Assembly (NCBI GenBank): GCA_905182095.1
Contig: CAJJAQ010000014.1
Coordinates: 1 to 61,328, forward strand
Origin: an uncultured Pseudomonadales bacterium
GTDB taxonomy: Bacteria; Pseudomonadota; Gammaproteobacteria; Pseudomonadales; Azotimanducaceae
Length of the DNA stretch: 61,328 bases
Direction of reading: 5' to 3'
Positions 9,777 to 22,098 of the stretch are shown here, one piece after another. The notes below the pieces were generated by a model. The model did not search any database. It saw only the letters and a list, made by a program, of their open reading frames with translations, and was not told the origin of the DNA. The translations under genes and the position numbers were made by a program. Within the stretch, counting starts at the first letter, position 1. The number at the start of each line of letters is the position of its first letter.

Positions 9777-10891
9777 ACAGCGTGGTGGGCACCAGCCAAA
9801 TATTCTTTCGATTGCATCTCCAATAATCGACTTTGAGTACGCTCAAATTCAAAGGACAACCGCTGGCCTTGGTACAATGTTGTTATAGATTCTTCGGCGG
9901 AGACGATCAACTTTACGCCACGATCATAAAATTCATCGACCAGACTAATAAAGCGTCGAGCCGCATCTTCTTTGCTGGTCGTAAGGGCCGGTATGCTGCT
10001 GACGAACACAGTGCTAAAAATTGTTGCCAACTCAATATAATCATTTTGGCTTCGAGGCCCTTCGCAGATGTCCGAAAACTCAAACCAAACAACGTCACCG
10101 GCCAACTTTTGCGTGAGTATTTTCCTATTCTCCACCTCTAAAGCAACGCCAAGGCTTTCTACCTCTGAAGCCAATGCGCTAAAACTCGCAGCCATACCCC
10201 GCTGTGCAGAGGCATTTAAAGGAAAGTGATACAACTCCGCCTGCTGGAGCGTACGCAGGCGAAAGTCTTGGCCTTGGTCAATTTCCCAGATATCACAACA
10301 TTCATAGATTTGGTCGATTGCCGGCAGGAAGCGGGATCGCTGCAAACCATTAAGATACAAGTTTTTCGGCTCCACATTCGACGTAGCCACTAAACTAACG
10401 CCCCTGGCAAACAACGCGGTCATCAACTCACCAAGAATCATGGCATCGCCGATATCAGAAACAAAAAATTCATCGAAACATAGAATGTCTGCCTCAGCGG
10501 CAAATTCATCGGCTACCTTATACAAGGGGTTGGTGGTCCCGGAATGCCGCCCAAGGCTGTCATGGACTCTGCGCATAAACCTATGAAAGTGCATACGCAG
10601 TGCCCGATCCTCAGGCAAGCAGGTGCAAAATAAGTCCATCATCATGGTCTTGCCGCGACCGACACCACCCCATAAGTACAGACCTCGCTGTGGCCGAACC
10701 GGAGCATTTGAAAATAATCCTGCTACCCAACCCGTTAACTTGGCGGCAACGCCTTTATCTTGATTGTCTGCCTGCTCAATGCGCTGGTACAGGTCTGTCA
10801 AACGTCGCATCACCTGCGCTTGGGCCGGATCTGGCAACATCTCGCCCGCGCTTATGCTGTGTTGATATTTTTCTTCAGGACTTTGACGCAT
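9746..10891 (-). CDS. zapE: Cell division ATPase ZapE (AFG1-like)
   Basis: RGLYLWGGVGRGKTMMMDLF Walker A; CFDEFFVSDIGDAMILG Walker B. Confidence 0.92.
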   Translation of the reverse strand: MRQSPEEKYQHSISAGEMLPDPAQAQVMRRLTDLYQRIEQADNQDKGVAAKLTGWVAGLFSNAPVRPQRGLYLWGGVGRGKTMMMDLFCTCLPEDRALRMHFHRFMRRVHDSLGRHSGTTNPLYKVADEFAAEADILCFDEFFVSDIGDAMILGELMTALFARGVSLVATSNVEPKNLYLNGLQRSRFLPAIDQIYECCDIWEIDQGQDFRLRTLQQAELYHFPLNASAQRGMAASFSALASEVESLGVALEVENRKILTQKLAGDVVWFEFSDICEGPRSQNDYIELATIFSTVFVSSIPALTTSKEDAARRFISLVDEFYDRGVKLIVSAEESITTLYQGQRLSFEFERTQSRLLEMQSKEYLAGAHHAVNLEFERVEF

Positions 10892-10966
10892 CTATCGAGT
10901 TTCTTTGATCTTAATCTGTAAAATGGGGACCTGTATGTGCTGGCTTACCCTCTCTAGGTTCACCCT

Positions 10967-12277
10967 CTAAAGAGGCACCTCGCCTTGGCCCCTTACGCGC
11001 GCCGCCAGTGCGTGCGCCTCCAATCCTTCACTGGTGGCCAAAAGGTCGGTCTGGGCCGCCAACTGCGCGGCACCCTTGCCAGACATTTGAATCATGGAGC
11101 TACGCTTTTGAAAATCATAAACGCCCAATGGCGATGCAAAGCGAGCTGTACCAAACGTCGGTAAAACGTGGGATGGCCCTGCAATATAATCGCCAAAAGT
11201 CTCACCAGTATGGGCGCCCATAAATATTGCCCCAGCGTGACGTATACCTTTAGCCCAAACTTCTGGGTCGGCAACAGCCAACTCTAAATGCTCCGGCGCA
11301 ATTCGATTAGCTATGCTTATTGCATCTTCAGCATCTGCGCAATGAATCAGAGCGCCGCGACCTAGTAACGATGCAGCAATAATTTCAGACCTTTGCATAG
11401 TGGGTAGCATTTCATCAATTTTATCTGCGACAGCCTTTATGAAAGCAGCGTCTGGACTGATCAATATGCTTTGGGCCGAAACATCGTGCTCCGCTTGAGA
11501 AAAAAGATCTAAAACAGCCCATTCAACCGACGTAGTGCCATCTGCGATGACCAATACCTCACTAGGCCCTGCGATCATATCTATGCCCACCTGACCAAAG
11601 ACCTGTTTCTTCGCCGCAGCCACAAACGCACTGCCGGGGCCGACAATTTTATCTACCTTACGAATGGTCTGAGTGCCGTAGGCCATTGCCGCCACGGCTT
11701 GGGCACCGCCAATAGTAAATACTTGGTCTGCGCCGGCTAAATGTAACGCCGCCAATACCATGTCGTTAACCACACCATCTGGCGTGGGCACTGTGACCAC
11801 AACCTCATCAACCCCTGCCACTTTTGCCGGTACCAGCGTCATAAGTACGCTTGAAGGGTAGGCCGCTCGACCACCGGGTACGTATACGCCTACTCGCTCA
11901 ATGGGGCTAATTCGCTGACCCAGCTGATTGCCCAAGTCATCTGTAAAAGACCAAGACACCTCAACCTGTTTTTCGTGGAATTGCTGAATGCGTCCAGCTG
12001 CTACTTGTAGTGCTTGCTGAGCATCAACGCCGATCTTTGACCACGCCGCAGCAAGCGTATCTTGGCTGATTTCAAGTTCAGCCACTGATGCCACTTTCAT
12101 GCGGTCGAACTTTTCCGTGTAAGCCAGCAAAGCCTCGTCACCGTTGGCCCGCACTTCAGCAATAATGTCGGCCACAACAACATCGACGTCGCTCGCTGTA
12201 CTCATATCCCAAGCAAGAAGTTCGTCTAGCTGTTGCGCAAAATCATCCGCAACGGAAGAAAGCTGACGCATGCTCAC
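10967..12277 (-). CDS. hisD: Histidinol dehydrogenase
   Basis: VGVYVPGGRAAYPSSVLMTLVPAKVAGV; GPSEVLVIAD; HLE; adjacent to hisG. Confidence 0.95.
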   Translation of the reverse strand: MSMRQLSSVADDFAQQLDELLAWDMSTASDVDVVVADIIAEVRANGDEALLAYTEKFDRMKVASVAELEISQDTLAAAWSKIGVDAQQALQVAAGRIQQFHEKQVEVSWSFTDDLGNQLGQRISPIERVGVYVPGGRAAYPSSVLMTLVPAKVAGVDEVVVTVPTPDGVVNDMVLAALHLAGADQVFTIGGAQAVAAMAYGTQTIRKVDKIVGPGSAFVAAAKKQVFGQVGIDMIAGPSEVLVIADGTTSVEWAVLDLFSQAEHDVSAQSILISPDAAFIKAVADKIDEMLPTMQRSEIIAASLLGRGALIHCADAEDAISIANRIAPEHLELAVADPEVWAKGIRHAGAIFMGAHTGETFGDYIAGPSHVLPTFGTARFASPLGVYDFQKRSSMIQMSGKGAAQLAAQTDLLATSEGLEAHALAARVRGQGEVPL

Positions 12278-12945
12278 TGCCCTGCCTGATCATTGTTGCC
12301 CAATGCTTCTTCGCCAATCGCATCAACAACTGCAGAAAGCTTTGCGATCAGTGCTTGAACTTCATCAAATTTAGTCTTCATGGACGCGCGATTTACGATC
12401 AAACGAGTACTGATATCACAAATAGTCTCGCGCTCCTCGAGGCCGTTGGCGCGCAGGGTATTACCCGTATCCACGATATCGACAATACAATCTGCCAACC
12501 CAAGCAAAGGAGCAATTTCCATCGCCCCGGAGAGCTTAATCAAAGAAACTTGGCGGCTTTGAGCTTGATAATATTTGCGCGTGATATTGACGAACTTAGA
12601 TGCCACCCTGAGTACATGCTCGGGTTCCGCAACCCCCACTGGGCCTGCCGTCATCATCTTGCACTGACCTATTTTGAGGTCCAAGCGCTCGTAGAAGCTC
12701 ATGCTCTCGCCATACTCAAGAATGGTATCTTTGCCGGTAATGCCTATATCCGCAACGCCGTTCTCCACATAAGTAGGGACGTCGGCAGAACGCGTAACGA
12801 TGAGCTTATGTCCGCCGGAAACGCTATCGAATATGAGCTTTCTGGAACGATCAGGATCCTCGCTTGGTTGGATCTGACAAGCTGCCAATAGTGGCAAGCA
12901 CTCTTTAAATATACGGCCCTTATTGAGCGCGATCACTAAACCCAT
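12274..12945 (-). CDS. hisG: ATP phosphoribosyltransferase (short form HisG)
   Basis: ALNKGRIFKECLPLL; VENGVADIGITGKD; DIVDTGNTLRANGL. Confidence 0.94.
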   Translation of the reverse strand: MGLVIALNKGRIFKECLPLLAACQIQPSEDPDRSRKLIFDSVSGGHKLIVTRSADVPTYVENGVADIGITGKDTILEYGESMSFYERLDLKIGQCKMMTAGPVGVAEPEHVLRVASKFVNITRKYYQAQSRQVSLIKLSGAMEIAPLLGLADCIVDIVDTGNTLRANGLEERETICDISTRLIVNRASMKTKFDEVQALIAKLSAVVDAIGEEALGNNDQAGQ

Positions 12946-13086
12946 AGTTCTAATCAGCCTTGAGTAAATTTACTGCAAAAATATTTAGGCCATGAGCAAC
13001 TTCCATTTTCACCCCCTGAAGAGGGCCACCCGCTCAAAGCCTACTGTGATGATTTGTTCAGCTCACCCTAGACATTCAAATAGAAG

Positions 13087-14579
<1,493 letters not shown>

Positions 14580-14836
14580 GATTGGGGTCTTTCTTTTGTT
14601 GTACGTTCGTTGAGCTTGAGTTGTGCTGAAGCGGCACCAATCAATTCTACCGCCCACATGGTACGCAATTCTAAGACGACAATCATGAACAGATTAACCA
14701 TTACCTAGCTATTTCTTCGACCATTAGAATATTGAAAAATACCCTCGAATCGCTTAAGCGACTTGGCTCGTGGGCAAGATCGGACTAAAGTGCATTTTCA
14801 TCAGCGGCCTGTTTTAAATAAGGACAGTCAATATCC

Positions 14837-15796
14837 ATGTGGATTCAACTTACACTACTCGTATTGGGCTTTGTTGCTTTGATATGGAGTGCCGACAAAT
14901 TTTTGTCGGGTGCGGCAGCAACAGCAACCAATATGGGCGTGTCAAAAATGATGATCGGCCTTACGGTTGTATCCATTGGCACCTCAGCACCAGAAATTGT
15001 CGTAGCCACAATGGCCGCATTAGACGGCAACTCACTGCTGGCTGTAGGTAATGCAATTGGCTCAAATATAGCCAATATCGGTTTGGTGCTGGGTATCACG
15101 GCGATCATTACCCCACTACCCTTTTCGCGCAACGTCCGGCGTAAAGAATTGCCATGGTTGTTGGGCGCAACATTTCTCGCAACTATCCTAATGTTTGATC
15201 GGCACCTGGGCTTTGTCGACGGCATAATTTTATTGCTCGGCCTAGCCTATATTCTCTGGCAGCTGGTGGCATCCCAAAAGGACCCCGAATATTCAACGGA
15301 AGCCATTTCAGACGAACTAGACGAACTGCCGGATATGACTAATAAACAGAGTATAATTTGGCTGGTCATTGGCCTTGTAGTGCTTTTGATCTCGGCACAA
15401 GTATTGGTTTATGCGGCGACAAATATTGCCTCCACACTAGGCGTAAGCGACATGATCATTGGCTTAACCATTGTTGCGGTAGGCACCAGTTTACCCGAAT
15501 TGGCCGCCACGGTAGGCTCTGCCATGAAGGGACAACCAGACATAGCCATTGGCAATGTCGTCGGTTCGAACATTTTAAATATACTGGCGGTTTTAGCCGT
15601 ACCAGGACTCATCCATGCAACAGATATGGATTACGCGGCCCTCTGGCGAGACAGCGGCATGATGTTGGCGCTAACGTTAATGCTTGCACTGTTCGCATAC
15701 GGCCTGAATTCTAGAGCAGTGATCACCCGCTTTGAAGGCGCAGTCATGCTCATGGCATGGATGGGCTATAACCTATTACTGATTCAGCAGGCCTAA
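14837..15796 (+). CDS. yrbG: Calcium/sodium antiporter family (YrbG-like)
   Basis: Two inverted alpha repeats: GLTVVSIGTSAPEIVVATMAAL...GNAIGSNIANIGLVLG and GLTIVAVGTSLPELAATVGSAMKGQPDIAIGNVVGSNILNIL. Confidence 0.9.
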   Translation: MWIQLTLLVLGFVALIWSADKFLSGAAATATNMGVSKMMIGLTVVSIGTSAPEIVVATMAALDGNSLLAVGNAIGSNIANIGLVLGITAIITPLPFSRNVRRKELPWLLGATFLATILMFDRHLGFVDGIILLLGLAYILWQLVASQKDPEYSTEAISDELDELPDMTNKQSIIWLVIGLVVLLISAQVLVYAATNIASTLGVSDMIIGLTIVAVGTSLPELAATVGSAMKGQPDIAIGNVVGSNILNILAVLAVPGLIHATDMDYAALWRDSGMMLALTLMLALFAYGLNSRAVITRFEGAVMLMAWMGYNLLLIQQA

Positions 15797-15799
15797 GTT

Positions 15800-16306
15800 A
15801 TGTCCACAGAACAAATAGCAAAATCTATCCAAGGCATTGTTTTTGATGTGGATGGTGTGCTTACAGATGGACGAATAATTTATGACGATGCGGGCAATGA
15901 AACCAAACAGTTTCATGTCCGCGACGGCGCAAGTATAAAGCTGCTGGCCAGCAAGGGCATTGCGATAGCAATAATCACAGGGCGCCAATCAGCAATGGTT
16001 AGCAGGCGTGCCGAAGAATTGGGCATAGTCCATATCATGCAAGGCGCAGATTCAAAAACCGATGCGCTAAAGGCTCTGATTGATAATGGCTTCCCCAGCC
16101 AAGACCTCTGTGCAATTGGCGACGACATCCAGGATCTGCAGCTGTTTAACCACCCAAGTATTACCTTGCGAGCAACCGTCGCAGACGCTCATCCTGTGGT
16201 GCTCGCCAAAGCCGACTTTATCACTCTCCGCGTAGGCGGAGCAGGTGTAGCATTAGAACTGGCTGAGCTAATACTTAAAGCTCAAGGCAAGTGGGATTTC
16301 GACTAA
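15800..16306 (+). CDS. kdsC: 3-deoxy-D-manno-octulosonate 8-phosphate phosphatase KdsC (HAD)
   Basis: VFDVDGVLTDGRI; IITGRQSAMVSRRAEELGI; GDDIQDLQ. Confidence 0.93.
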   Translation: MSTEQIAKSIQGIVFDVDGVLTDGRIIYDDAGNETKQFHVRDGASIKLLASKGIAIAIITGRQSAMVSRRAEELGIVHIMQGADSKTDALKALIDNGFPSQDLCAIGDDIQDLQLFNHPSITLRATVADAHPVVLAKADFITLRVGGAGVALELAELILKAQGKWDFD

Positions 16307-17070
16307 TGTCCACAACCCTAAAGCAGAAGCGCAGGCAAAAGCGACGACAAAGGCAACTGAGGCCGCAGACTCAAGCTCAATCAACGGCCCAACCACCGAA
16401 GGCCTTTCTGCTGCTAGAAATTTTCTTCCGCAGTAAGCAATTACAAATTGCCACCACACTCCTGAGCACACTAGTTTTGCTAGCCATCTTTATGCCTAAC
16501 TTTTTTCAAGGCATACAACAAGCAACCGTAGCCTTCGGCGAACAAACCCAGACAGTGGAAGAATCCGAGCGCGCGCCAGACAGCTTTGGCACAAACATGC
16601 TGCTCCAAACTTTTGCCGCTGACGGCACGCTACAGTATCAAGTGCGAGCCGAGTCCATGCAGCAATATTTGGACGCTAAATCAACAAACCTACAAACACC
16701 ATTTATAACCCTGAACAATCAAGGCAGTTCGCCTTGGACCATCAAAGCCCAAGATGGCCTTATTAGGCCGGCAAAAGGCACATTGGACGAGAACGAAAAA
16801 GTACTTTTACTTAACGGCGCGGTCTCGGTAACACAAAATCTTAGCAGCGACGACTATGTGCGCTTGAGTAGCGATGACCTAACGGTTTATCCAGCCTCGA
16901 AAATTGCCCGCACTGAACAATTTGTAATCGTTGAGACCTCGGCCTTTAAAACACAAGCCTTGGGGGTAATCGTAGACCTTTCCAGCGGTAGAATTGAATT
17001 TCCAAAAAATGATCGACAACGAGTAAAAAGCACCCTTATCCCCACACCCGCTTTTGAAGGAAAAATCTAA
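16306..17070 (+). CDS. lptC: LPS export system protein LptC with a basic, Gln-rich N-terminal extension
   Basis: Position kdsC-lptC-lptA-lptB; single TM then LptC-like beta-jellyroll domain; ATG overlaps the kdsC stop (TAATG). Confidence 0.82.
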   Translation: MSTTLKQKRRQKRRQRQLRPQTQAQSTAQPPKAFLLLEIFFRSKQLQIATTLLSTLVLLAIFMPNFFQGIQQATVAFGEQTQTVEESERAPDSFGTNMLLQTFAADGTLQYQVRAESMQQYLDAKSTNLQTPFITLNNQGSSPWTIKAQDGLIRPAKGTLDENEKVLLLNGAVSVTQNLSSDDYVRLSSDDLTVYPASKIARTEQFVIVETSAFKTQALGVIVDLSSGRIEFPKNDRQRVKSTLIPTPAFEGKI

Positions 17071-17660
17071 TGGTCGATAGAAAATTTATGCCGGTATCGT
17101 TGTTTAGCTATACCAACAGACAACGCTTACTTGCCGTTTTAACTGCATTTATGCTCTTGGCCTACCCAAGCATGGGCAACACTGCAACGGCCAATGATGC
17201 TGGTGAAATTGTTATCGAGGGCGCCAGCGCCGAGTTCGACAAGACGAACAACTCCATCACCTACACCGGCGATGTGGAAGCAAAAATGGACAGCGTTGCA
17301 ATCACAGGCGAGATACTTTTAGTCAACCTTGCCCAAGACAGAGTGCAACTTATTACCACCTCAGGTAATCCGGCTAGATTCACTCAAGCGGCCAGCCCGA
17401 GCAAAGGTCGCGCCAACGACACTTCTGCGGCAGCAGAAAAGATCATCTACTTCCCCGAAGACAATAAGTTAGAATTGGTGGGCAATGCCCGACTCACTCA
17501 AGGCAGCAATGTGATCAGTAGTCCATCCATTAGCTATGACATATTGGGTGGCGAAGTAGAGGCCGGGGATGGCGCCGGGGATGAACGAGTACAAATGCAA
17601 TTGTTATTGCCTAAGATCAATACAAACGCCGCTCAGCCGGATAGCGTTGTTGAAGAATAA
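17070..17660 (+). CDS. lptA: LPS transport periplasmic protein LptA
   Basis: Signal peptide; OstA-like [35 protein letters not shown]; synteny. Confidence 0.9.
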   Translation: MVDRKFMPVSLFSYTNRQRLLAVLTAFMLLAYPSMGNTATANDAGEIVIEGASAEFDKTNNSITYTGDVEAKMDSVAITGEILLVNLAQDRVQLITTSGNPARFTQAASPSKGRANDTSAAAEKIIYFPEDNKLELVGNARLTQGSNVISSPSISYDILGGEVEAGDGAGDERVQMQLLLPKINTNAAQPDSVVEE

Positions 17661-18385
17661 TGGCAAGTTTATCCGCTCAGCACTTACGCAAATCCTATGC
17701 CACTACCCTAGTGTTAGAAGACGTATCGCTGGAAGTAAATCAGGGTGAAATTGTCGGTTTGCTTGGGCCAAATGGTGCAGGAAAAACCACCTGCTTTTAC
17801 ATGCTGGTAGGTCTTATCAAACCGGATTCAGGAAGTATCAAGCTAGACTCACAAGACTTAACTACGGCACCTGTGCATGAAAGGGCCAAGGCCGGAATCG
17901 GTTACCTGCCCCAAGAAGCCAGCGTCTTCAAAACCCTTTCTACTGAAGACAATATTTTGGCTATTCTAGAGCTAAATGATCAGCTCAATGATCAACAGCG
18001 CAAGGCTCGTTTAGAAGAACTGATAGCTGAATTTAACTTAGGTGCGGTGCGCAAAAGCCTCGGCCAAAGCCTCAGCGGAGGCGAGCGAAGACGCTTAGAG
18101 ATAGCTCGGGCACTGGCCAGTAATCCGCAATTTATTTTATTAGATGAGCCCTTTGCTGGTGTGGACCCTATTTCAGTCAATGATATCAAAGACGAAATCA
18201 TTGACTTGGCAAAGCGCGGCATCGGCGTGTTAATCACGGACCACAATGTCAAAGACACTCTAGATATTTGTGACCGGGCCTATATTGTGCATCAAGGTCG
18301 GATCATTGCCGACGGCCAACCAGCAGAAATTTTGTCAAACAAAATTGTACAAAAGGTCTATCTTGGTGAGGGCTTTGGGGAATAG
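17660..18385 (+). CDS. lptB: LPS export ABC transporter ATPase LptB
   Basis: [61 protein letters not shown]. Confidence 0.97.
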   Translation: MASLSAQHLRKSYATTLVLEDVSLEVNQGEIVGLLGPNGAGKTTCFYMLVGLIKPDSGSIKLDSQDLTTAPVHERAKAGIGYLPQEASVFKTLSTEDNILAILELNDQLNDQQRKARLEELIAEFNLGAVRKSLGQSLSGGERRRLEIARALASNPQFILLDEPFAGVDPISVNDIKDEIIDLAKRGIGVLITDHNVKDTLDICDRAYIVHQGRIIADGQPAEILSNKIVQKVYLGEGFGE

Positions 18386-18577
18386 CATAAAGGATCTAGA
18401 AAAGTATCATGGGTCGCGTGCGAACATGCAGCTAAAGAAACAACTACGGGTAAAGATCGAAAGTCTTGTCATGCCCCTCTCTGGTCTGCAATCTGGCAAA
18501 CTGTGCAGTAAAGAGCGCGGGGGAAAGGTCGGTAGGTTGGCCTGTAACCGCGCGCGCACAAGAGTGCGCGTCAGTTT

Positions 18578-20086
18578 ATGAAGCAATCTCTCTCCATGAA
18601 GCTTGGCCAGCAATTGAAGATGACACCTCAATTGCAACAAGCCATCAAACTTCTACAACTATCGGCCATGGAACTAAGCCAAGAAATTCAAACCACCCTA
18701 GACAGTAACCCTCTACTAGAAGTTGAGGATGACTGGGGTGATAATTCACCAGAAGTTGACGAAAGTACTGATAACTACGACACCTTTGACGCTGAGCCCG
18801 CGCCCGTTGACGATTACCCAGATGCGCAAGATTTAGAACAAGACGTCGGCGCGCAACTCTCCGAACCGTTGAGTGAAACATTAGCGGTGGATTCATCCTG
18901 GGACGACGTCTATCCCCAAGCACCCGCGGCGGCACCAGCCAGTGGCGAGTTCGACCTAGACCCTGGCGCCAACAATGTCACTGCACCCAGCCTCATTGAT
19001 CACCTTTTATGGCAACTCAACCTCACTCCCATGGCGCCATCTGACAGAGTAGTGGCAATGGCCATCATCGATGCTATTGATACAGATGGCATGCTCAGCG
19101 CCAGTATTAGGGAAATTAGCACCACGTTGTTTGACCCAAACTTAACCGAACATGAGCAAGTCAACGACGAAGACGTTATCCAAATTCTTCAGCGCGTACA
19201 GCAACTTGACCCCATCGGTGTGGGCGCACGAGATTTACGCGAGTGCCTGTTGTTGCAACTCATGCAACTAGATCCTTCGACCAAATGGTTGCAAGAAGCC
19301 ATCAGCGTGGTTGACGAGCACCTACATCTATTAGGCGCCAAAGATTTCGTTAACCTGATTAAGCGGACACGCCTGCAAGAGTCTCAACTCAGCGAAATAG
19401 TGGCGCTAATTCGAACACTGCAGCCCAGACCGGGGGCAGCATTTGACTCAGCCGACTCAGATTTTGTGTTACCCGATGTAGTCGTAAGAAAGCAAAACAA
19501 TCGTTGGCTGGTTGAGTTGAACCCTGAAACCCTGCCAAAGGTGCGGATCAATGATACCTATGCAGGCTATGTCAAAAACCTAACTTCCGGCGCAGATAAA
19601 GACTTCATTAAAGATAATTTGCAGGAGGCTCGTTGGTTTCTAAAGAGCCTACAAACTAGACACGACACTTTACTCAAAGTGGCGACAAAAATTGTCGAAG
19701 TACAACAAGGTTTCTTGGAACACGGCCCAGAGGCTATGAAGCCGCTCATTCTTGCCGACATTGCGGAGCAAGTGGAATTGCATGAGTCGACTATATCGCG
19801 GGTTACCAATCGCAAATATCTGGCAACGCCAAGAGGACTTTTTGAATTAAAGTACTTTTTTTCATCCCACGTTGGCACCACCAGCGGCGGCGAAGTTTCA
19901 AGTACGGCTATACGAGCGATCATCAAAAAACTCACGGCGGAAGAAAATCCAAGAAAACCATTGAGTGATAGCAAAATCGCCGTAATATTGCAGGAACAGA
20001 ACATTACCGTTGCTAGGCGCACCGTAGCAAAATACCGGGAGTCTTTATCGATCCCCCCATCTAACGAGCGCAAGCAATTAGTCTAA
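18578..20086 (+). CDS. rpoN: RNA polymerase sigma-54 factor
   Basis: LKMTPQLQQAIKLLQLSAMEL N-terminus; RpoN box ARRTVAKYRESL. Confidence 0.97.
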   Translation: MKQSLSMKLGQQLKMTPQLQQAIKLLQLSAMELSQEIQTTLDSNPLLEVEDDWGDNSPEVDESTDNYDTFDAEPAPVDDYPDAQDLEQDVGAQLSEPLSETLAVDSSWDDVYPQAPAAAPASGEFDLDPGANNVTAPSLIDHLLWQLNLTPMAPSDRVVAMAIIDAIDTDGMLSASIREISTTLFDPNLTEHEQVNDEDVIQILQRVQQLDPIGVGARDLRECLLLQLMQLDPSTKWLQEAISVVDEHLHLLGAKDFVNLIKRTRLQESQLSEIVALIRTLQPRPGAAFDSADSDFVLPDVVVRKQNNRWLVELNPETLPKVRINDTYAGYVKNLTSGADKDFIKDNLQEARWFLKSLQTRHDTLLKVATKIVEVQQGFLEHGPEAMKPLILADIAEQVELHESTISRVTNRKYLATPRGLFELKYFFSSHVGTTSGGEVSSTAIRAIIKKLTAEENPRKPLSDSKIAVILQEQNITVARRTVAKYRESLSIPPSNERKQLV

Positions 20087-20161
20087 AGGACCTGTTATGC
20101 CGCATAGACAACAGTAGTATTCTGGAACTGAAGGATTCATTGGAAAATAAGGAGATTAGCC

Positions 20162-20488
20162 ATGCAGCTAAACATAACTGGCCACCAAATTGACCTTACC
20201 GATTCTCTACAACTTTATATTCGAGAAAAATTCCAAAAATTGGAAAGACATTCGGATCAAATAACGCAAATTCACGTTGTCCTAAATATCGAAAAATTAG
20301 CTCATCAGGCAGAAGCTACCGCTCATGTGCCCGGCGCAGAACTATTTGCCAATGCCGAGGCGTCGGATATGTACCCAGCGATAGACCAACTATTAGACAA
20401 ACTCGACAGACAGCTGATTAAACATAAAGAAAAAACCGTAGCGCGCCATAATGGCAGTCACGACAGAACGCCTAATCACTCAATTTAA
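20162..20488 (+). CDS. hpf: Ribosome hibernation promoting factor
   Basis: MQLNITGHQIDLTDSLQLYIREKFQKLERH; downstream of rpoN. Confidence 0.92.
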   Translation: MQLNITGHQIDLTDSLQLYIREKFQKLERHSDQITQIHVVLNIEKLAHQAEATAHVPGAELFANAEASDMYPAIDQLLDKLDRQLIKHKEKTVARHNGSHDRTPNHSI

Positions 20489-20512
20489 TTTACCGAAAAG
20501 AGCCATTTGCCT

Positions 20513-21017
20513 CATGCCATCAATCGCCGAACTTCTACAACCAACCCAAGTGCACTGTAATTTTGCTGGCCACAGCCGCAAAAAAGTTCTGCAATTGGTG
20601 GCGGAATCCTTGGCCAAGGAATCCAATGATAAGGAAAGCTCCACTGATGAAATATACGACGGCTTAATGGAGCGTGAGCGCTTAGGCAGCACTGGACTAG
20701 GAGATGGCGTCGCTATTCCGCACTGCCGCATGAACTGCGCAACAATGCAGTGTGCATTCGTTTCGTTAAGCGAAGCAATCGACTACGAATCTGTAGACGG
20801 AGAACCTGTAGATCTGGTTTTTGTACTCATAGTACCCACTGACGAAAACACCGCGCACTTGGAGACTCTGGCAGTGCTGGCGCATATTTTTGGCGAAAGC
20901 GAATTTCGCCAACGACTTCGAGCAGCCAACACTGACGAGGAGTTGCGCATGACAATAATTACAATAGAAAGTGAACTAGCCGCACAGGCTGATGCACCGG
21001 CGGTGATTAACAGCTAA
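20513..21017 (+). CDS. ptsN: PTS IIA-like nitrogen regulatory protein PtsN (EIIANtr); start probably MPSIAELLQPTQ, near 20513
   Basis: GSTGLGDGVAIPHCRM active-site motif; rpoN-hpf-ptsN-rapZ synteny. Confidence 0.9.
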
Positions 21018-21880
21018 TGAAATTAATCATCATCAGTGGCCGGTCAGGCTCTGGCAAATCCACTGCGGTGCGTGCACTGGAGGATTCAGGTTATAACTGC
21101 ATCGATAATCTGCCCATCAGCCTCCTTGAAGCGCTGATCATTGAATACCTCAAGGAAGGCTCCACAGATTCCAAACTTGCTGTGTGTATTGATGCAAGAA
21201 GCAGATCGCTAGAGAAATTCCCAGATATTTTGATGGGACTAGACAGTAAGCTCATTGAAAGACAGATTATTTATCTCGATGCACTTGGCCCCTCGTTGGT
21301 CAAACGATTCAGTGAAACACGGCGCAAACACCCACTAACCACTGCGGACATCGACCTTCGCCAAGCCATTGATATGGAAGCACGCATACTCGGTAGCATT
21401 GCCGACCTTGCCAACTTGATCATCGATACAACTCATTTAAGCGCCAAGCAGCTCAGCGATCAGATCAAAGAAAGAATAATAACCCGTGAAGAATCTTCGA
21501 TTAGTTTGGTATTTAGATCCTTTGGTTTTAAGCATGGTGTGCCGGTAGATACGGATTTCGTTTTCGATTTACGCTGCTTACCTAATCCGCATTGGGAACC
21601 CAAGCTCAGACCGCTTACTGGACTCAACCAAGAAGTTCAGAATTATCTCAATGAGCAACCCATGGTTTTAGAGATGTTCGATGAGTTATCAGGGTTACTC
21701 AAACGCTGGATTCCTCGTTTTGAGGCCAACGAAAGAATTTATATGACTATTGGCATTGGCTGTACCGGCGGACAGCACCGAAGTGTTTTTATGGCTGAAA
21801 AGCTGGCCCACTATTTCAGAGAACATTTCGAGAATGTACTCGTTAGACATCGAGAGCTCGAGCGACTGAAAATTAAGTAG
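21017..21880 (+). CDS. rapZ: RNase adapter protein RapZ
   Basis: IISGRSGSGKSTAVRALED Walker A; GIGCTGGQHRSVFMAEKLA. Confidence 0.95.
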   Translation: MKLIIISGRSGSGKSTAVRALEDSGYNCIDNLPISLLEALIIEYLKEGSTDSKLAVCIDARSRSLEKFPDILMGLDSKLIERQIIYLDALGPSLVKRFSETRRKHPLTTADIDLRQAIDMEARILGSIADLANLIIDTTHLSAKQLSDQIKERIITREESSISLVFRSFGFKHGVPVDTDFVFDLRCLPNPHWEPKLRPLTGLNQEVQNYLNEQPMVLEMFDELSGLLKRWIPRFEANERIYMTIGIGCTGGQHRSVFMAEKLAHYFREHFENVLVRHRELERLKIK

Positions 21881-21968
21881 GCGTGGCCCAAACGTACCAA
21901 CTCTCTTAATAACACCTGTCATCAGCATCTGTACATTTGTGGCAGACACTAATGGGTTAGCTAACTGC

Positions 21969-21996
21969 GCTATGAGCTATGCGCTATGCGCTATGC
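21969..21996. repeat. Four tandem 7-bp units (GCTATGA then 3x GCTATGC)
   Basis: Direct reading between rapZ and ptsO. Confidence 0.85.
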
Positions 21997-22098
21997 GACG
22001 CTTTGTGCTGTGCAGCCTTGGGTAAACGCTTGTGTTATTTTGCGTTGTTCCAGCTACTATGCTGGGCGCTCCTTCTTAATGCTAATGATAGAGAACCT

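Noticed and set aside
21979-22098. 40-residue N-terminal extension of ptsO in the ORF track (MRYALCDALCC...)
   Set aside because: Translated repeat/noncoding DNA; NPr homology begins at MQQTVLTIINPLGLH.
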